Source: Linum tenue
Lineage: Eukaryota > Streptophyta > Magnoliopsida > Malpighiales > Linaceae
NCBI GenBank assembly: GCA_946122785.1
Contig: CAMGYJ010000004.1
Span: 61,512,679 to 61,576,678, forward strand
Direction of reading: 5' to 3'
DNA length: 64,000 nt
In this document: one piece after another, positions 33,927-45,980 of the stretch
Numbering within the stretch: the first letter of the stretch is position 1
Layout of the letters: every line of letters starts with the position of its first letter
Program-made: the position numbers and the translations under genes
Notes under the pieces: generated by a model
The model's input: only the letters and a program-made list of their open reading frames with translations
Database searches by the model: none
What the model was told of the DNA's origin: nothing

Positions 33927-36741
33927 ATGCCGGCGGCCGGAATCGCTCCCGGTGGCTCCGGTAAGGAGTACCCAGGGAACCTCACCCCTTTCGTCACCGT
34001 CACTTGCATCGTCGCCGCCATGGGCGGCCTCATCTTCGGCTACGACATCGGAATCTCCGGTACGGTATAATTGGCGACGAAATAAAATATTCCGTCGCTA
34101 AAAAAGTCGATGCTGACGTGGCAGGTTTTTATTGGACAGGTGGCGTGACGTCGATGGACTCGTTCCTGCGGGATTTCTTTCCGTCGGTGTACCGGAAGAA
34201 GCACGCCGACGCGACGGTCAACCAGTACTGCCAGTACGACAGCCAGACGCTGACCATGTTCACCTCGTCGCTGTACCTGGCGGCGCTGCTGTCGTCGATC
34301 GTCGCCAGTACGGTCACCAGAGTATTCGGCCGGAAGCTCTCCATGCTCTTCGGCGGTCTTCTTTTCTTCGCCGGAGCCCTGGTCAACGGCTTCGCTAAGG
34401 CCGTCTGGATGCTCATCCTCGGCCGGATTCTGCTCGGTTTCGGCATCGGCTTCGCTAATCAGGTAATAGGGGGAAAAAAATCGAAAGATTTTTTCTTCCT
34501 CTTTTTGGCGACCAATATAATTGGTTCATCTTTTGGTAATAATAATCACCAAATAATTGCGAATTGCGTTACCTTTTGTTACTCTTACACTATTTATGAA
34601 AAAAAACCCCAAAAATTGAGTCATTAAATTAAAAAATCCAGTAATTTAAAATAAGACAGTTTTGTTTGTGTTTTTGAAAGAAATGAAAAATTAAATTTGA
34701 TCCGAAATTTAGGTTGATTGTTATGATTGAAAGACAAATTACGTGTGTGACTCGATATATAATGTTGAGCTGGCTGCGACGTGACTTCCACGTCATATGG
34801 ATAATACACTGTAATGAACTGAACTTTGACGTAAAGTACAATTTTGGAATTATAGTTTTATCCGAATTTTGAAAGAACTGAATAAATTTATCTTAAGACA
34901 TTATCATTTGAGGTTGCTTAATCACATCTCAAATTAACTTAATCTTGAAACTAAATAGCGAATTGACGATAATTTTTTTTTCTTCTTCTTCATAATGAGC
35001 AACAAATTATACAGTCGGTGCCGCTCTACTTGTCGGAGATGGCGCCGTACAGATACAGGGGAGCACTGAACATCGGCTTCCAGCTCTCGATCACCGTCGG
35101 CATCCTCGTCGCCAACGTCCTCAACTTCTTCTTCAACAAGATCGCCGGCGGCTGGGGCTGGCGCCTCAGCCTCGGCGGCGCAATGGTCCCGGCGCTCATC
35201 ATCACCGTCGGCTCCCTCGTCCTCCCCGACACCCCCAACTCCATGATCGAGCGCGGCCGGGCCGACGAGGCCCGGTCCGCCCTCCGCCGCATCCGCGGCG
35301 TCGACGACGTCGACGACGAGTTCTCCGACCTCGTCGCCGCCACCGAGCAGTCCAGGCTCGTCGAGCACCCCTGGACCGATCTGCTCCAGAGGAAGTACCG
35401 GCCGCACCTGGCCATGGCCGTCTGCATCCCCTTCTTCCAGCAGCTCACCGGAATCAACGCCATCATGTTCTACGCGCCGGTGCTGTTCAACAGCATCGGA
35501 TTCGGCGCCGACGCTTCCCTAATGTCGGCGGTGATCACCGGGATCGTCAATGTCTGTGCCACCATGGTGTCCATCTATGGTGTTGATAAGTGGGGGAGGA
35601 GGTTTCTCTTCCTAGAAGGTGGCGTTCAGATGTTAATTTGTCAGGTAATACGAATTGTTATCGTCGTCGCGTCGCAGTATGACCACTAGGTTAAACTCGA
35701 ATTCGTTTGAATTGAGATTCAATTGAACTGGAATTTTGCTGTGATTTTGGTCGTGATGTTGATTTGTCAGGTAGTACGAATTGTTATCATCGCGTCGTGT
35801 CATAGTATTACCACTAGGTCTAACTCGAATTTCGTTGAATTGAGACTAGAATTGGACTAGAATTTTGCTATGATTTTGGTCAGATGTTAATTTGTCAGGT
35901 AGTACGAATTGTTATCATCGCGTCGTGTAGCGGTATTACCACTAGGTCAAACTCGAATTCGTTGTATTGGGATTAAATTGGACTAGAATTTTGTTGTTAT
36001 TTTGGTTCGATGTGTGACTTTGTCAAGTAATACGAATTGTTATCATCGCGCCGCGTCGCGGTATTACTAGTAGCTCAAACTCGAATTCGTCGAATTGGGA
36101 TTAAATTGGACTAGAATTTGCTGTGATTTGGCTGATGTTGATTTGTCAGGTAATACGAATTGTTATCATCGCGTCGCCGCATCATGGTATTACGACTAGG
36201 TCAAACTCGAATTCGTTGAAATTGGGATTAAATTGGACTAGAACTTGATATGATTTTGGGAAATTTTTTTCAGGCGGTGGTGGCGGCGTGCATCGGGGCG
36301 AAATTCGGCGTCGACGGCGACCCAGGGGAGCTGCCGAAGTGGTACTCGATCATCGTGGTGATGTTCATCTGCATCTACGTGGCCGGATTCGCGTGGTCGT
36401 GGGGCCCGCTGGGGTGGCTGGTGCCGAGCGAGATCTTCCCGTTGGAGATCCGGTCGGCGGCGCAGAGCGTGACGGTGTCGGTGAACATGATCTTCACGTT
36501 CGCGGTGGCGCAGATATTCCTGATGATGTTGTGTCGTTTGAAGTTCGGGTTGTTCCTGTTCTTCGCGTTCTTCGTCGTGGCGATGTCGATTTTCGTCTAC
36601 TTTTTCTTGCCGGAGACGAAGGGGATTCCGATCGAGGAGATGGGAAGGGTGTGGAGGTCGCATTGGTACTGGTCGAGGTTCGTGGAGGCGGAGGCGGGGC
36701 AAGGGAATGGGAATTTGGAGATGGGTGGGAAAGTTGCGTGA
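33927..36741 (+). CDS. STP: Sugar transport protein, H+/hexose symporter (STP1/STP12-like)
   Basis: Four exons: 33927-34059, 34140-34462, 35015-35644, 36274-36741; 1554 nt encoding 517 residues, the usual STP length. A twelve-helix MFS monosaccharide transporter of the plasma membrane that imports glucose and other hexoses with protons. Seen: N-terminal [30 protein letters not shown], the STP Cys in [95 protein letters not shown] and the final [11 protein letters not shown]. It is closest by eye to Arabidopsis STP1 and its paralogue STP12. Intron 3 is built of five tandem repeats that duplicate the exon-3 end and its 5' splice site. Confidence 0.95.
35645..36273 (+). repeat. Five tandem ~125-bp repeats filling STP intron 3, each with a 5' splice site
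   Basis: Units begin at 35645, 35771, 35899, 36027 and 36150 (lengths 126, 128, 128, 123, 124). Each starts GTARTACGAATTGTTATC and the first four end in a copy of the exon-3 end. The copy before 35899 (CAGATGTTAATTTGTCAG, 35881-35898) is identical to the last 18 coding bases (35627-35644). The intron therefore presents the authentic donor plus near-copies downstream. The first added unit is in frame but contains TAG after 14 codons (around 35689), so use of any later donor would give a truncated transporter. Confidence 0.95.
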
Positions 36742-38730
36742 TTGAGATTTGAGAGGGTTTTTTGGTTGTAGTGGGAAAATTGAGGGACGATTATGGAATT
36801 TGGATCTATACTTTTTTTTTCTTTCTAGTTGTTTTTGAGGGGTGCGGGTTCAAAATTTGGTTAAATAGTGGTACATAAGTGGATTCTAAAAGGGTTGTTT
36901 CCCTTAGGTTTGGGAATTTGGAGAATTGAGAATTTGTTTCTCTTTTTGTTAAATTATATCCATTACCATTTACATGCCCAATATGTTCATTCTACACTAT
37001 GTTTAGAGATTTAATAACCAATAAGAATTAAAACTTAAAAGAGACAGAGATTGTTGTGCGAATGATTCTATAAGAAAATACACAAAAGAATGTCAAGGAG
37101 ATAAAATTTAGTAGTCTCTAGTGACAATTGCAACCAAAATGCAACCTTTTGAGTTGGTTGGTGGGTTCGACCCATCACCCAGAGCTATACAACAATTTAA
37201 CTACTCAAGGTACCGAAAGTTTGAAGAGGAAAACAACATCAATAATGCTCGAAACGCAGAAGATAATAAGAAAACAAGAAAAAACCAAAACTCACACTAA
37301 GAAATCTTTACTCTCGAACGAGTCTCTTAATCGACCTCCCTGTGCGAAATCTGTACGATTATGGCGGATTCATATCTCTTTCCAACAATCATGGACTAAT
37401 GACCAATATCACTTGGCATGCTTGAGTGGATTAGAAGCAAAAGGTTTAGAAAGGAACTTCCATTTGGTAGTGGATAAGAATCAAAAGCCCCTCCTTTTTT
37501 GCTAGCTACCAAATCTCCTTCCTTCCCAACTATAAACATGTTGTTGGAAACTTGGAAAGGAGAAAAGGTGAAAATGGAGTTTCACTTTCAGTGACAACTA
37601 ACAAATGTCAACTGTCACTGCGCCTTATGCAATTAATAAATGGCGTTTTGTTTTTACGTATTGGATAACATAATCCAGAGGTGAGAGATATATCTCCCTC
37701 CAGATCGATCGCATGACACCCTGTTTTCTCAAGAAACAGAGTACTCTGTTTTCTCAAATAAATTCAGGGTCACGGTCTATAAGAAAAGAGTGAATGGGAC
37801 CGGGAAACACAAGAAAAGAAAGGAGGATCGAATCGCGTCATTTTCCTCGGCGCGCTTGATAATATAATCCTCTCCCTTGTTTGATGGCGTAAACGGGGCA
37901 AGGTTCATGGTTTTGCTTGATAAGCCTCTGCAAAAATTGCTTCATTCTTAGGAGTTAGGACTTGAACATAATGGGATTTATAGGGACAACTTCAATTTTT
38001 TATTTTTTTACATAGCATTATAATTGTGTATTTTTAAAGTGTACATTGCTTGAAGATTATGATTTAATCACAATGTATGGCTAATTTCATTTTCGACCAA
38101 CATAAACATTGATACTTACTTCGTACGGAGCAGGACCAAGATTTAAATATGAAAGAGATTGTTTTTTCAATCGTATCTATCGAATAGGAGCCAGATTTAC
38201 ATTTGAATCGATTGATGCATATGCTTTGATTGGACTCGGTTCTCACAATTTTGATATTTTCTTTCTTGTTTATTCAATGTGATCCCTTAAGAAGAAGGAA
38301 AAATCGACCGACCAAATCGAAATTGAATCAAGTTTTAGTTCTTTGTGAAATTTTGATTTCCTTTGGTTTTACATTTTTTTTTTGGAAATCGACTGTACTT
38401 GATTATGAATCATATTTGACTGTTATCACCATACAGATAAAGAGAAGATCGGCGAATGACTAACCAGTCGAAACTCAAACCTAAGTATATTGAGAATGAG
38501 TTAAGTCCATTTATTTTCTGAATATTTTGTAGTGTGTATACATATATGGTTTGTGGGTGGATAAGATTGTTATTTTATGTGTCACTATACTATAATTACC
38601 CATTTTCCCTTACAAAAAGAAAAGAGATTGGGAATCATGTGCTGTTTGTACATCTGCGGTTGGTGGGATGGACTCATCTTGTGAATCTCTTTACTTTTTA
38701 ACCATTTGCCATTAAAACTTCCATTCTCGA
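36742..38730. other. STP 3' UTR and intergenic DNA
   Basis: No further gene is supported. An open frame of 125 codons at 37128-37505 is rich in Lys/Ser/Thr and matches nothing known to me. Confidence 0.5.
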
Positions 38731-39227
38731 GTTTTTTCTAGAAATAACACATTTAAATTTTTTTTTACGAAACTAGCACCCTTCCTAAAATATTTACAAA
38801 ACTATCACTTTTTTTTATGGACCGCACCCTTGAGGTGCGTTTTACATATAAACCGCTTCCTCCAGGTGCGTTTTATATATAAACCGCACCTCTAGGGTGC
38901 GGTCCATTTTCCTGGGTCGAAACCGCATCTTGGCCATGCGGTTTCACGTCTGCCCTACACAAACCACATGGTCGAAGTGCGGTTTTGGCCTGACCTAGGC
39001 AAACCGCACCTTAGAGATGCGGTTTACTCCTACAAAACCAAACCGCATATCTAAGGTGCGGTTTAGCCACACAGACCGCACCCCCCAGTCCGGTCTGTGT
39101 GTCAATTATTTTCCGACACCCGACAATCACCCATGCAGAATTATAGACGTAGTGCTACAATTGTAATTTTTTTTATTTGGGTGCTAGTTTTGTAATTTTT
39201 TTTAATGGTGCTAGAATTGGAAAAAAC
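38731..39227. mobile_element. Element-like block carrying eight short palindromes
   Basis: Outer ends GTTTTTTC / GAAAAAAC and inner arms ACGAAACTAGCACCC (38767-38781) and GGGTGCTAGTTTTGT (39179-39193) are inverted, as in a non-autonomous transposon. Between them (about 38819-39098) lie eight ~25-bp imperfect palindromes of the form AAACCGCA-N8-TGCGGTTT at 30-40 bp spacing. No coding frame, and no clear target duplication. Confidence 0.55.
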
Positions 39228-39826
39228 TCCCCATTTTCTAGAGATTTGAAATCACAAAAAGGAAAAGGAGGCTCATTGGATACTCTTGGGTTCTTCCTAG
39301 TCTAGAGAGATCAAATACTTGGCTATCCATGATGCCACAACACATCAAACTATTCTTCTCTTCCATCGTGACAAATCTCCCTTTTTTTGCCTTTTTCCTT
39401 TTGGAATACAAATGTTCTTACTTCTTGGGATTCTTCTTTCCCTTTGGGTGAAAATGGAAAGGAGGAAAAACAACATACGCGGGCTTTCACGAGAGTCGGT
39501 TTCCATACAAGTTTTCTGTGTTTGATCTCTCTTCCTGTACAAACAAGATGCCCATTTTCCATACAAGTATGGTTAGTAGGTCTGGTTTATGAAAACATAA
39601 ATATATATATAAAAAAAAAAAAAAGCAACAAGCATCGATCGAGTCGAGCCCACCGAAACTCAAACTCAAATAGCATGATAGCGTGCGGCTGGGCTTGATA
39701 ACTTCGGGCCAGGCCCAAAAGGCCTTTTTGGTAATACAACACCTTCAACGACAACTCGTTTTCCAGCCTGTTTTGCCACGAGATCAGCCCATGGAGCCCT
39801 GGTGTTACACGGGCTCGTCGGCCCAT
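39228..39826. other. Intergenic, no gene seen
   Basis: Downstream flank of the small minus-strand gene that ends at 39827. Poly-A run near 39610-39624. Nothing else recognised. Confidence 0.5.
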
Positions 39827-40069
39827 CTATCTTTGGGCCCAGCAGCTGAGATACATTACTCTCCGCATCGACTCGTCGTCAGCCCGTTTCTCCTTCCTTC
39901 CCGCTTCTCCATCTCGACCACCGCTCACGATGAGTGAACAGCCTTCCTCGCCGGAATCGGAGCGCCGGAACTCCCCGGAGTTCCGTTTCGAAGTTCCCCC
40001 ATCTGGGTCCTTTTTTCCTTCGCTCCCAGCCACGCTGATCTCCGTCCGAAGCTTGCCCAAGTCACTCAT
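39827..40069 (-). CDS. Small wound-induced-polypeptide-like protein (DUF3774-type tail)
   Basis: 80 residues from ATG 40069. The C-terminus ADDESMRRVMYLSCWAQR matches the signature tail of the plant wound-responsive/WIP family (…ESLRxVMYLxCWGxx). The rest is Gly/Ser/Lys-rich and charged (MSDLGKLR start). The frame is open upstream to 40234 but the added residues are hydrophobic and unlike the family, so the inner Met is preferred. Function of the family is poorly known (wound and stress induced). No signal peptide is evident. A related gene lies at 46394-46630. Confidence 0.68.
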   Translation of the reverse strand: MSDLGKLRTEISVAGSEGKKDPDGGTSKRNSGEFRRSDSGEEGCSLIVSGGRDGEAGRKEKRADDESMRRVMYLSCWAQR

Positions 40070-41417
40070 ATTCTTCTCCACGTTGGATTTGGTAGGATCG
40101 TTTCTTTTGTACAGTTCGAAGCAGAAGGTTTTAGAAAGGGAAAGAAAACAAAATAAAACATCACAATATAACAACACCAACTTGATCTTCGGAATACAAA
40201 GAAAATCAAGCGCTTTGTGAGCATCATCAATCAAACCCTTATCTGCCAGAGGTGGAGAAAACGTGGCAGCAAACGCACGTTAACAGCAAACCCTCTTTGT
40301 CATGAAAGTCTGTTCCTTTGCTTAGCTTGATGAAAGCTATAAGAAAACAAGAATGAAGGTACTGGGATTGTTAGTCGTTCACTATATATCATTACAACCG
40401 ATAAAATGGTATGTGTTTGTTTGAGTGGATTGACACAACTTTATACAATCCTTGTCAACCTCAAAGCAATGGTCCTGGCAAATATGAGTAGTCATGGTCC
40501 AATCCAGTATCAGATCAAGATTAGAACAATTTTTTTTTTTTTTTGCATTCATGTCAATCTCAACAATGAAAAGAGCATATGAAAGGGAAACGAAGAGAAA
40601 GCAAAAAGACAATGTCATCCATCAAATTTATGAATGGTTCTTACTTCTTTAGATAAGGGTAGGGTATGGTAGATATGGATTTGTTTGGTCCAGAATCAAA
40701 TCGAGAATGAATCGGAGCAAATATGAAAGCGAAATGACGATTTAAGTTGGATTAGAAGCGCATTTAGTTCGCGATTCGGTTGATCCCATCTTTGAATCAG
40801 CTTCTTTTTCCATATACAGATCTAAACATTGCCCACCTCATAGTTCAATATTAATCCTTTGTTAGTCGGTGGTTAAGATTTTCCTGCCAAATTCTGCTGA
40901 TTAGCAGAGGTGAATAAAGGGAGCAACTCAATTCTGTAGTGCCCCTTGACTGAAATAAAGTTCTTCAGAACTTATTAAAGAGAACCAGTTCTTGGAGGAA
41001 GACTCGCTCGTCTCTTTCCCGGCAACGTCAGATCAGGAAGAGCCGGCTTTCCTTTCTCTGTGAAAAACAGCTAGTAATTCATCAAATTAGGAGCATTACA
41101 ACCCAACATGAGACCAGTTCATAATTTCAGGTTATAGAAGCAGGCAGGCCAAATCAAAATTATAATTTTATCTACAGGCAGAGCTGAATGGTGAAAGACA
41201 TACAACAAGGGGTTCTTCTAACACTCAAAAATCAACAAAACAAATCAACCTTACAACAACAATGCATATCTTTTCTTTACATGGAGACATTCTCAAGAGC
41301 TTTTTTCTCCTCTTCCTATATGGTACAATGGAGTAGACGAGGAACATACCGACATCAATCAATTTTCCATGCTACTCAAGCCGTGAATAACAAAAGCTCG
41401 ATGCTCATTAGTTTCGT
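40070..41417. other. Intergenic
   Basis: Upstream of the WIP-like gene and 3' flank of the VAP4 gene. No other gene is recognised. Confidence 0.5.
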
Positions 41418-43333
41418 CTATACCGAGTCTACCGCTTCACCCTGCTGTCGAGCAAGGTATCTTTCCCTTCGCTCTTTCTGTTGATATACAAGAACGCATA
41501 AAAAGGGTATTAATGTGAGGCCAGTGTGGTGGGTTATAGCCAAGTAAGAAAGGTTGATGTTGGAATAAACCGAGTTAACTCACCCATTCATCAATCACGA
41601 GTCCTTCGCCTATGATTCTTGGACCTGCATCCTCCGGGGGTTTCTTCCGGGCTTCCACTGCAGCATCAGCCTCCGCTAATTGGCGCTTCAACTTCTCCAA
41701 AGACTGTTATACCGATGAAAAGATTGTGCAGACCAATGAGAAGATCAAGTTTGCAACTTTTGCATTTTCAAATGGAGTTATTAATAACCATCAAACTTAC
41801 AGGGGTTGAGCGCTCTGGGTCTAGAAAAATAACGCGTAATATCTGCTCTATTGCTACCTGGTCCTTCTGCTCATCAAACTGCAAAGGGAAATGGTTATTC
41901 CAGTAGATTAGGACAGAGATGTGTGCGGGGAGAAGAGCCTGTAATGACCACTAGAAAGGCCTGAGTAAAGAACCTCAATCAGAATTCAGAAGTACAATCA
42001 CATCACAGTGACTGAGAGCAAAATAAGTTAAGCCTCTAATGCGTGATTGCTAACCGAAGGAGATTCTTAAAACTGGATAACTTAGACTCAAGAGGCAGCA
42101 AGCTTAACCGAGGAAGTAAGAAAAATTATAGTGCATGGAAGTTTCGAGCTTTTCCCAGGGCTTCCACATTTCAGCTACCAGACTTAGCTACAGCTTGTTT
42201 GTTCCTATGAACACAACTGACTAAGCAAAGTTGGAAAATTGATAGCTACCTATTGCATTGAAACGTAAACTCACCAGCTCAGGCACATAGTCCATTGGCC
42301 CTTTCACCTTCAAGCTCATAATTTTGAACTTAACCCTGCTCTTCTGGTCCATTGGTTTCTCATTGTTTTCTGGGTGCTCGACGAACTTGAAAACTAACAT
42401 CCATATGCCAGAAAAGATACCACCGTAAGATAACGGTATGGAAGAAGAAGCCACATGACCAATGCATTTAACAGCACAAGCATAACTGCTGAGAGGAATT
42501 ACCAGTAGCTATGATACTCTCCCCAGGAGCAAGAACAGCCCCAGGTGGGCGCATGAAACAACTCTTCGGCGCAGTTGTTTGAAACTAAACCACACCAAGA
42601 TAGCAAATGCATTAGAAATATATGATCAGAAGGCCATTAGGTTCTTTCAGGCATATCAACGAGCACCCAATATCTAGAGGAAGCCGCGGTGAACCCTTAA
42701 AGGAGTTGATTAAATCAATCTATACCTTGAACGCTACATGGGATTTGCTACTGTTCTTAATCTTGATGGCACTCCTCACCTGCTTCCCGGGTTCATCTAC
42801 AACCAGAGACGGAAGAACAAAGCTTCATTAATTCCCAGTAGAAACGATAAATACCCAACAGAAGCAATTAAGAAAGCAGATATCGGCCACTATTAATGCA
42901 GCAGAAGCCAGCAATTTCACTATTTCAGTCAATTCTTTCTCCCAAGACTAACAAAAATGACTAAAAGATCCCGCGGGGAAAAGAAATTCCGCAGAAACCT
43001 AGGCTAAGAATCACAGACAGTGCGGGAGAGATCGAGAATAAGCTCACAAGGGAAGTAGAGCTTGGAGGCCGGATCGAGCTTGAGGCGGCGGCGCGTGGGG
43101 AGCAGCGATTTGGCGACGGAAGAGACCGAATTGGGAGGGTGAGGATTAGATCCTTCCACGGGGGCGTTATTCTGGCCGTGCTGGTAGTTGTTGTGGTGGC
43201 TGTGGTGAAGCTGCGACGAGGACGAAGGGGACGGCGTCGCATTCCCGGTGGTAGCTCGGAAGGGCAGCCTGAGGAAACCCCACACTCTGTTGTTGGAGTT
43301 GTCAGTCGGTGACTTGTTCTCAACCATAGCCAT
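41418..43333 (-). CDS. PVA42: Vesicle-associated protein 4 (VAP27/MSP-domain), PVA42-like
   Basis: Seven minus-strand exons: 43333-43048, 42796-42726, 42584-42503, 42393-42275, 41878-41801, 41703-41584, 41477-41418; 816 nt encoding 271 residues, all GT-AG. The N-terminal low-complexity region has WGFLRLPF and His/Asn/Pro-rich runs; then SVAKSLLPTRRRLKLDPASKLYFPYEP opens the major-sperm-protein (VAP) domain (about residues 80-205), with SAIKIKNSSKSHVAFKFQTTAPKSC, MRPPGAVLAPGE and SRVKFKIMSLKVKG. A C-terminal coiled-coil-like helix follows (LEKLKRQLAEADAAVEARKK), ending QQGEAVDSV. VAP proteins bind FFAT-type partners at membrane contacts; the VAP4 group has no C-terminal membrane anchor, and none is seen here. 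Confidence 0.93.
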
Positions 43334-43853
43334 GGACGGCGGTGGTGGTGGCGGCGGAGGAGGAGGAGGAGGAGGAAAAGGTCGTCAGAGCATGAATTGG
43401 TTCGGTTTTTATCTTTCCGCGGGCGGGGAAGTTTCGATCCAACTACTGGGGGGAAAAGTCAGGCGAGAGGAATGGAGAAAAGGAGAAGAAGCACTTAGGT
43501 CAATAATAAATTCACTTGTTACTTTTCTTCCCCCACTAATAAATCATTTGTTTTCTACAATTACTCCCTATTATTTGATCGTTTATTTCATTCACAAAGT
43601 CAAAAAAATATGTTGCATAACAATTATTTTAATTGAGTCAATCTTAAACTCAACTCTGAAGGTTTTATTCTAAAGAAAACAGAGAGTAGAATGTAGGTAG
43701 ATATTGAAATTCAACATTATCTCCTGTCGATATTTTTCTTTTTAGTCCTTTATCTACTCAAGATGACATTCTTCGAGTTTACAATTTTAGTATCGAAATA
43801 AGTGATTTTTTCATCCTTGCCACCTCTCCGTATTAGCGAAATAAGTGATCAAG
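43334..43853. other. VAP4 5' UTR and intergenic DNA
   Basis: GGA/GGC trinucleotide-rich 5' UTR next to the start (43335-43380), then AT-rich DNA. Confidence 0.5.
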
Positions 43854-44147
43854 GGGTCGTTTGGATGGAGTATTTGTATGATTTGGCTGCGTTTTACTGA
43901 AAGGAGTTATTTGGACAGTGAGTTATCGACAAATAACTCAAGATAAGTTGTTTGAAATAACTCATATTCATGTGTTATTTCGAAATAACTCGTTTTTACC
44001 ACTCTAGTTTTACCAAATACCACATGTGCATAGTTCATCCAAAACGAGGTACTCTATTTCAATTACCACTGAAATCCCACTTGAACAATAAATGCGTTAT
44101 CTGACTCTACAAATACCACATTGACAATTAACCCATCCAAACGACCC
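43854..44147. mobile_element. MITE (294 bp), GGGTCGTTTGG family
   Basis: Terminal inverted repeats GGGTCGTTTGGATGG / CCATCCAAACGACCC (15 bp, perfect). Internal AAATAACTC / GAGTTATTT boxes in both orientations. No target duplication can be read with confidence. Similar ends occur at 60295-60983. Confidence 0.75.
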
Positions 44148-44250
44148 GTAATTCTGATTGAGGTGCATCGATGCACTAGTTAGAGAAACAAAGTGGCCAA
44201 TGCAACAAAGTAAAAGTAACGAACGTAACAAGAAAAATAAAGGTCTGAGG

Positions 44251-44782
44251 TCAAATTGGGAACTCAGAGTCGTCCCATTGAAGGACAGCAGAATCCAAGT
44301 TCTGTTCTCGCTTCAGCTTGTCCTTCAAGAACCAGTCGCATACCTTCCCTGCATTCAGCTCCTCAATGGCGCACCCTTCTTGCTCCGACATCACTTTCAG
44401 AAGGTTCAACGAAGATATCTATTCAACAACACAAAAAAGGAATTATTAGTAATTACAGAGTTAATCAATTGATTAATAAGGCGCCTGAGATTAACTTAAA
44501 AAAAATTTAACAAACCGTTAAACGGCAGAGGAATCTCTCGTGGGAGCTGAGCCCTGAAATTTCCACCAGCCCAGCTTCCTCCAGGCTCAAGAAGCTTCGC
44601 CGCGGCTTCTCCTCCGCTCCTCCTCCGCCGCCGCCGCCGCCGCATTTTGTCACCGTAGGCCGCCTTCCGCTGCTTGCCGGCGGGAATCCGACTTGCCTTG
44701 CCCTGGAAGTTTGGAGATTATAAGTACCCGAAAAGGGGGAAAATGGCGGATGGCGGTTGTAATTGGGTTTCAACAAGATCAT
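44251..44782 (-). CDS. Conserved small plant protein of unknown function, probably plastid-targeted
   Basis: Two minus-strand exons, 44782-44516 and 44418-44251, GT-AG; 144 residues. The N-terminus (MILLKPNYNRHPPFSPFS ... SGRRPTVTKC) is basic and hydroxylated with few acids, like a plastid transit peptide. It is followed by a Gly run, then a compact body: FLSLEEAGLVEISGLSSHERF, SSLNLLKVMSEQEGCAIEEL, KVCDWFLKDKLKREQNLDSA, ending WDDSEFPI. The body looks like a conserved fold and reads as a real gene, but I do not recognise a named domain. Its place between VAP4 and MYB genes suggests the orthologue of Arabidopsis At4g21445 (from memory of locus order). Confidence 0.8.
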
Positions 44783-45559
44783 AGCTTTTTTCTTGGGTTT
44801 AGATTTCTATGGCTGAATCGATGAATTGAATGGAAGCGGGAAGGTTATCGTCTCTGTTTCTCTTGTGGTTGAGACGTACTTGAGATAAGAGTTGCAGAGG
44901 AGTTTTTATATAGCGGGCGGGCCTTTCCTTCTTTTACCAGATCTGGATTGCCACTCGTTTGGGCTTGGGTTTTCGTTTGTTGATCCATTGGAATGGGCTG
45001 GGCCTGAACTTCATTATGTAGGAGGTGTCCTCATTGACCAACCAAGACCTACTCTGCCTATGCTTTCTATGTATGAGTCTACCTAACCTACTATTTAGGT
45101 ATCATTTGCTTGTGAGATTTGGGTGATGGATTTGACACTCAAATTCCGAGCATTAAGGACTTGCTACAAATTCATTGTTTACATAATTAGATTGAAACCC
45201 TTCACACATTCATTTTGGAGTAAAACGTTTCAATTGAAGCATCATCCATGCCTCAAGCACATGCCTTTTTTTCATATCGAGGTTTGTAATTGTATGGTTT
45301 CGTTACCCCGATGATTTTTTTTTTCCAACCCAATAACACGAGAGGATTAATTTTTAACCAATCATAACATTATAAATAGTATGAATGTTTGCGCTTGTCA
45401 TCCACCTTATCACTCATCGTATTGTTCGCCGGCTTGCAACCCGCGATGCTTGACAAGTTCCTTGACGACGGCGAAGAAGAAGAACAGAATTGGTAGCGCT
45501 AGAATCTTCTAGAGGATTCGTGGCGGTCGCAGAATCCACTAAAGTCCTCGAACTTATCA
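44783..45559. other. Upstream flank and intergenic
   Basis: 5' UTR of the small gene and AT-rich intergenic DNA. No further gene. Confidence 0.5.
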
Positions 45560-45562
45560 TTA

Positions 45563-45977
45563 CAGCCTGTTTGGATACAATTTCGGAAGAAATGGAAATG
45601 GAATTGGAATTCCATTTTTTTATTTTTATAGAATTCCATTTTCAATTCTAGTGTTTGGTATAATTCCTACAACTATGAAAATGAATTGCACTTTTAACCA
45701 TAATAAATAATGTAATATGTTTGTTTTATTTTGGGAAATGAAATATGATAAGAGAGAAAGAAAGTAAAATGATAGTGGGTCACTAAAATAATAAAAGTAT
45801 TGATGGGTTTCACTAATTCCATCTTCATTCTCTCAATTCCTAGCACTTTTGATAGGAATTGTAATTCCCAAATTTTAGACCCAATGGAATTCAATTCTCA
45901 ATCTTTTTATTATTTCAAACATAATATATGGAAATGGAATTCCAATTCCTTACTTTTTTGTCAATCCAAACAAGCTG
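45563..45977. mobile_element. Tourist-like MITE (PIF/Harbinger, 415 bp)
   Basis: Terminal inverted repeats CAGCCTGTTTGGAT / ATCCAAACAAGCTG with 3-bp target duplication TTA (45560-45562 and 45978-45980). TWA target duplications are diagnostic of PIF/Harbinger. The arms carry GGAATTGGAATTCCA-type palindromes. Confidence 0.82.
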
Positions 45978-45980
45978 TTA

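Noticed and set aside
37128..37505. 125-codon plus-strand frame
   Set aside because: No domain, no splice context, low-complexity Lys/Thr content; not better than chance in AT-rich DNA.
39930..40220. 96-codon plus-strand frame starting MSEQPSSPESERRNS
   Set aside because: Opposite-strand shadow of the small gene with the conserved MYLSCWAQR tail.
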